Assembly (NCBI GenBank): GCA_019312705.1 | Contig: JAFDCW010000196.1 | Coordinates: forward strand, 1 to 7,505 | DNA length: 7,505 nt | Reading direction: 5' to 3' | Origin: Deltaproteobacteria bacterium | GTDB taxonomy: Bacteria > Myxococcota > Polyangia > Polyangiales > B10-G4 | Part shown: piece by piece, positions 5,234-7,505 of the stretch | Layout: each line of letters starts with the position of its first letter | Position numbering within the stretch: position 1 is the first letter of the stretch | Position numbers and translations under genes: made by a program | Notes under the pieces: generated by a model | Seen by the model: the letters and a program-made list of their open reading frames with translations, nothing else | Database searches by the model: none | What the model was told of the DNA's origin: nothing

Positions 5234-6816
5234 TCCTCGTCGGAGTCGTCCAGGTCTCCCCCCAGGTCCTCGATCGCCGACTCGATGTCTTCACGCATGC
5301 AGCTGAAACAATCCCTGCGGCTGAACAGGTTGCCGCATTGGTTTCGGGGCGCTCGGTACATGCGCAATACGGCCGGTAACGCCTCCTCTGCGTCGAGGTC
5401 GACGAGCTCGGCGAGCAGCGCCCGCTTTTCCTCGCATGGGCGGGCGACGATCATCTTCGCCGTGATGCGCGCCCAGTCAGGCACATCGCTCACGGGCTCG
5501 TGGCCAATGAGCCACCGCGCCGCTTGCCGCCGATCCCGGAGCCGCCGCTCGGACTGCATGGCCTCGACGCGCGCGGTCACCTCGGGCGGGACCGGCGCCG
5601 CGGGGCTGAGCAGCTCGCGGATGAGTCCCGGCTCCGCCGCGGTCGCTTTCGGGTCCGCGGGGGTGTCGTCGCCGCCGGAGGCCACCATAGCTATCGTCAC
5701 CAGGAGCGCGAGGGCGGCGAGCCCGGCGCAACCGAGAGCGAGCGCCTTCCCTTGGAGCTTGGGGAGGTTCGGTATCTGAGGCTCCGCCGAGGCGAGCATC
5801 GTCGGCTCAGTGCCCGGGGCGCCTCCGGTCGTCGGTACGCGGCCGGTGGGGTCCACGCCCTCGGGCGACATGTCGGTGAAGCTCGCGCGGAGCGCGTGTT
5901 GCCGGAGGAGGTCGCGGACGACCGACGCCGAGCCCGGACGGTCCGTCGGCTTCGATGAAAGCAGCGCCCCGACGAGGGCACCGAGATCTTCGGGTATCGC
6001 CGCGTCGCCGCTCGCCGCCACCACGTCCTGGGGCGTTACCGTGAGCTGCTGAGTGACGATCGCCGTCAGGTCGTGACCGTCGTAGAGCTTCTGGCCGACG
6101 AGCAGCTCCCACATGCACACTCCGAGGGCATAGAGGTCGGCCCGAAAGTCGACCTCTTCGCCCATCGCCTGTTCGGGAGCCATGTATCCGGGGGTGCCCA
6201 TGACGGTGCCGACCCGCGTGAGGTTCTTCCCGGGGGCGGCCCCGGCGGGGGCCTTCTTGCCCTCGGTCATGACCCGGGCGATGTCGAAGTCGAGGACCTT
6301 CGCGAGCAGTGAGCCATCGTCTCGGGGTTCGATCAGCACGTTGTCGGGCTTGAGGTCCCGGTGAACGATGCCAGCAGCGTGGGCCGCAGCGAGGGCGTCG
6401 GCGATCTGTGCCCCGACCTCGCACGCCTGGGCCCAGGGCAATGCGCTCCCGTCTTCGATCAGGTTGCTCAGGCTCTCGCCCTTGACGAGCTCCATCACGA
6501 GGTAAGCGCTGCCCTCGGGAAGCGTCCCGAAATCGAGGGCGCTCGCCACGTGGGGGTGGTCGAGCTGGGCGCTGGCCATGGCCTCCCGGGCGAAGCGCGC
6601 GGCGAGCTCACCGTCTCCGGCGAACTCCGGGTGGATGACCTTCAGGGCCACCCGCTTGTGCAGTTTGAGGTGTTCGGCGACGTAGACCGAGCCCATGCCG
6701 CCCTCGCCGAGCAATCCATCGACACGGTACCGCTCGTCGATGACGGTCCCGATCATGGGATCTGCGGCCGGCGACGCCGGGGGGGTGGCGCTGTCCGTGA
6801 AGTTCTCGCGGGTCAC
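5230..6816 (-). CDS. Hanks-type Ser/Thr protein kinase with one transmembrane segment (DFD variant)
   Basis: The 528-residue protein phosphorylates Ser/Thr with ATP. Its kinase domain spans about residues 27-305: glycine loop LGEGGMGSV (36-44), K59 in VALKV, helix-C E78, catalytic HRDLKPDN (152-159), activation loop with MGTPGYMAPE (206-215), and R293 in DRPGSA. The metal-binding motif reads D176-F-D178 rather than DFG. A proline/threonine-rich linker precedes one transmembrane helix (about 356-379), so the last ~150 residues should lie outside the membrane. That part is alpha-helical, possibly HEAT-like, has cysteines C461, C494, C503 and C506, and ends in an acidic tail DLDDSDED. No PASTA repeats are present. 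The GTG start (6814-6816) overlaps the PilZ stop as GTGA; M21 is an alternative start, and neither has a strong ribosome binding site, so coupling is likely. Confidence 0.93.
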   Translation of the reverse strand: MTRENFTDSATPPASPAADPMIGTVIDERYRVDGLLGEGGMGSVYVAEHLKLHKRVALKVIHPEFAGDGELAARFAREAMASAQLDHPHVASALDFGTLPEGSAYLVMELVKGESLSNLIEDGSALPWAQACEVGAQIADALAAAHAAGIVHRDLKPDNVLIEPRDDGSLLAKVLDFDIARVMTEGKKAPAGAAPGKNLTRVGTVMGTPGYMAPEQAMGEEVDFRADLYALGVCMWELLVGQKLYDGHDLTAIVTQQLTVTPQDVVAASGDAAIPEDLGALVGALLSSKPTDRPGSASVVRDLLRQHALRASFTDMSPEGVDPTGRVPTTGGAPGTEPTMLASAEPQIPNLPKLQGKALALGCAGLAALALLVTIAMVASGGDDTPADPKATAAEPGLIRELLSPAAPVPPEVTARVEAMQSERRLRDRRQAARWLIGHEPVSDVPDWARITAKMIVARPCEEKRALLAELVDLDAEEALPAVLRMYRAPRNQCGNLFSRRDCFSCMREDIESAIEDLGGDLDDSDED

Positions 6817-7172
6817 TCGAAGGCGCTGTGGTTGATGAGCTCGTAGAGCGCGGTGGCCTCGGGGCCCCCGAGGGAGGCGAAGCGTACACCGAAGCCGGTC
6901 GGCCCGTCCTCTGAACTATCGACGACCCAACGAACTTCCCCCGCAATTTCGAGGGGCTCCCACGCCGTCGGGGCTTTGATGGAGACCCGGATCGGGGTCC
7001 CGACCGGCAATAGGGTCTCGCATTCGACGAATGCGCCGCCGAGGCCGAGATCCGACGTCCGCCCCACGTGGATCAAGGCCGCCCCGGGGTCGTCGCGGCG
7101 AACCCGAATCTCGAGGACGACGGATTGGCGCTTCGCACGCCGGTGGTGGGAGTCATCGTCTTTGGCGACCAT
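6813..7172 (-). CDS. PilZ-domain protein
   Basis: This is a single PilZ domain, a fold that often binds cyclic-di-GMP. From the chosen ATG (119 aa) the two signature regions are RRAKR (the RxxxR arm, residues 11-15) and DLGLGGAFVE (41-50), followed by LPVGTPIRVSIKAP, a GEVRWVV strand and GFGVRFASL. The canonical second motif is (D/N)xSxxG; here the serine is replaced by glycine (D41-L-G43-L-G-G46), so nucleotide binding is plausible but not assured. I prefer the ATG at 7170-7172, preceded by AGGG five bases upstream. A GTG at 7227-7229 would add 19 unstructured residues, lacks a ribosome binding site and would leave only 49 bp before the divergent gene. The stop overlaps the kinase GTG by three bases, so the two are coupled and PilZ may act with or on the kinase. 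Confidence 0.88.
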   Translation of the reverse strand: MVAKDDDSHHRRAKRQSVVLEIRVRRDDPGAALIHVGRTSDLGLGGAFVECETLLPVGTPIRVSIKAPTAWEPLEIAGEVRWVVDSSEDGPTGFGVRFASLGGPEATALYELINHSAFE

Positions 7173-7214
7173 GGGGACCCTGAGGATATCATCGCTGGTG
7201 CGCCCCGAGAGAGG

Positions 7215-7237
7215 CCTCTGAGAATTCACCTCAGGGG
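7215..7237. repeat. 8-bp stem inverted repeat in the divergent promoter region
   Basis: CCTCTGAG (7215-7222) and CTCAGGGG (7230-7237) pair over 8 bp with one G-T pair around a 7-base AATTCAC loop. A separate perfect 10-bp palindrome, AGAGGCCTCT (7210-7219), overlaps its left arm. Both lie between the PilZ gene and the divergent secreted-protein gene and overlap the proposed -35 box, so an operator is possible. Such short repeats also occur by chance. Confidence 0.3.
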
Positions 7238-7254
7238 TCGCTTTCGCGTATGCT
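7225..7254 (+). promoter_or_regulatory. Possible sigma-70-like promoter for the plus-strand signal-peptide gene
   Basis: TTCACC (7225-7230) and TATGCT (7249-7254) are separated by 18 bp, each matching four of six consensus positions (TTGACA and TATAAT). Transcription would begin near 7261, just before the strong ribosome binding site at 7265-7272. The match is weak and rests on position as much as sequence. Confidence 0.22.
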
Positions 7255-7264
7255 CCGGCGCTCT

Positions 7265-7272
7265 GGGGAGGA
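7265..7272 (+). promoter_or_regulatory. Strong Shine-Dalgarno deciding a TTG start
   Basis: GGGGAGGA lies six bases before the TTG at 7279-7281. It is the best ribosome binding site in the window and identifies TTG as the start: a nearby ATG at 7250 is out of frame with the signal-peptide ORF. Confidence 0.75.
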
Positions 7273-7278
7273 ATACGC

Positions 7279-7505
7279 TTGGCACGCCATCATATCTTCG
7301 CATCGGTCACCCTCGCGGTGGCGTTCTTGACGGTCTCAGCTTCTCCGGCCGGCGCCCAGGGGCGAGGCGTCGACATCGAGCGGTTTACCCCCGCCCTCGA
7401 CGCCCAGGGCTTCCTCGGTATTCAGGCGACCCGAACCCCCGGTCCCGGCCGATGGAACTTCGGCCTCGTCATGAACTACTCGATCGACCCCCTGAAGGTT
7501 AAGTC
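7279..7505 (+). CDS. N-terminus of a secreted/outer-membrane protein, probably OmpA-like family (partial)
   Basis: The frame from TTG 7279 runs open to the window edge (75 complete codons). It begins MARHHIFASVTLAVAFLTVS and continues ASPAGAQGRGVDIERF. This is a clear Sec signal peptide: a short basic start, a hydrophobic core of about 14 residues, and a likely cleavage after AGA-Q (near residue 27) in an AxA context. The mature start, DIERFTPALDAQGFLGIQAT, then RTPGPGRWNFGLVMNYSIDP, resembles the N-terminus of myxobacterial OmpA-family or thrombospondin-repeat envelope proteins, where an 'ERFxPAxDxxGFL' block precedes a beta-barrel-like region. The family call rests on that recollection, and the C-terminus is outside the window. 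The gene is divergent from the PilZ-kinase pair and may share its regulatory region. Confidence 0.8.
   Translation, partial: MARHHIFASVTLAVAFLTVSASPAGAQGRGVDIERFTPALDAQGFLGIQATRTPGPGRWNFGLVMNYSIDPLKVK

Noticed and set aside
5097..5294. A 65-codon minus-strand frame through the second palindrome
   Set aside because: It starts inside the kinase gene in a different frame and translates the palindrome itself; no ribosome binding site or protein family supports it.

Overview
This is a GC-rich window with very GC-rich third codon positions. The gene families point to a myxobacterium or a related member of the Myxococcota/former Deltaproteobacteria. They include a Hanks-type Ser/Thr kinase with one C-terminal transmembrane segment, a short PilZ protein translationally coupled to it, a sirtuin of the 'FPYIAEPV' type, and the start of a secreted protein with an 'ERFTPALDAQGFL' N-terminus that I associate with OmpA-like envelope proteins of that group. 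The lineage is inferred from family style and composition, not from a marker gene.

Layout. Only the two ends are on the plus strand: the last 21 codons of an unidentified gene (ending at 68) and the first 75 codons of a signal-peptide protein starting at 7279. Everything between is on the minus strand. In transcription order this is PilZ protein, Ser/Thr kinase, a 137-bp palindromic spacer, a PlsC-type acyltransferase split by an in-frame TAG, histidinol dehydrogenase (hisD), a 69-aa hypothetical protein, a sirtuin C-terminal remnant, a membrane-anchored endonuclease/exonuclease/phosphatase (EEP) protein and an EVE-domain protein. A second, about 141-bp palindromic spacer separates the EVE gene from the convergent plus-strand gene.

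How the genes relate. PilZ and kinase overlap by 3 bp and look like one signalling unit, possibly linking cyclic-di-GMP to phosphorylation. The acyltransferase through EVE genes are tightly packed (gaps of 12 to 65 bp, one 4-bp overlap) and probably share transcripts. They do not form one obvious pathway, and hisD sits apart from other his genes.

The points most worth attention are: (1) an amber codon that interrupts what reads as one continuous acyltransferase of about 490 aa; (2) two intergenic palindromes of nearly equal size, each abutting a stop codon and sharing an outer CA(A/G)TGCCGT motif, which suggests a dispersed palindromic repeat family; (3) a sirtuin reduced to its C-terminal third inside an otherwise intact cluster; (4) a kinase whose metal-binding DFG reads DFD. 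I see no convincing wholly new system, and no tRNA, rRNA, CRISPR array or transposase gene.
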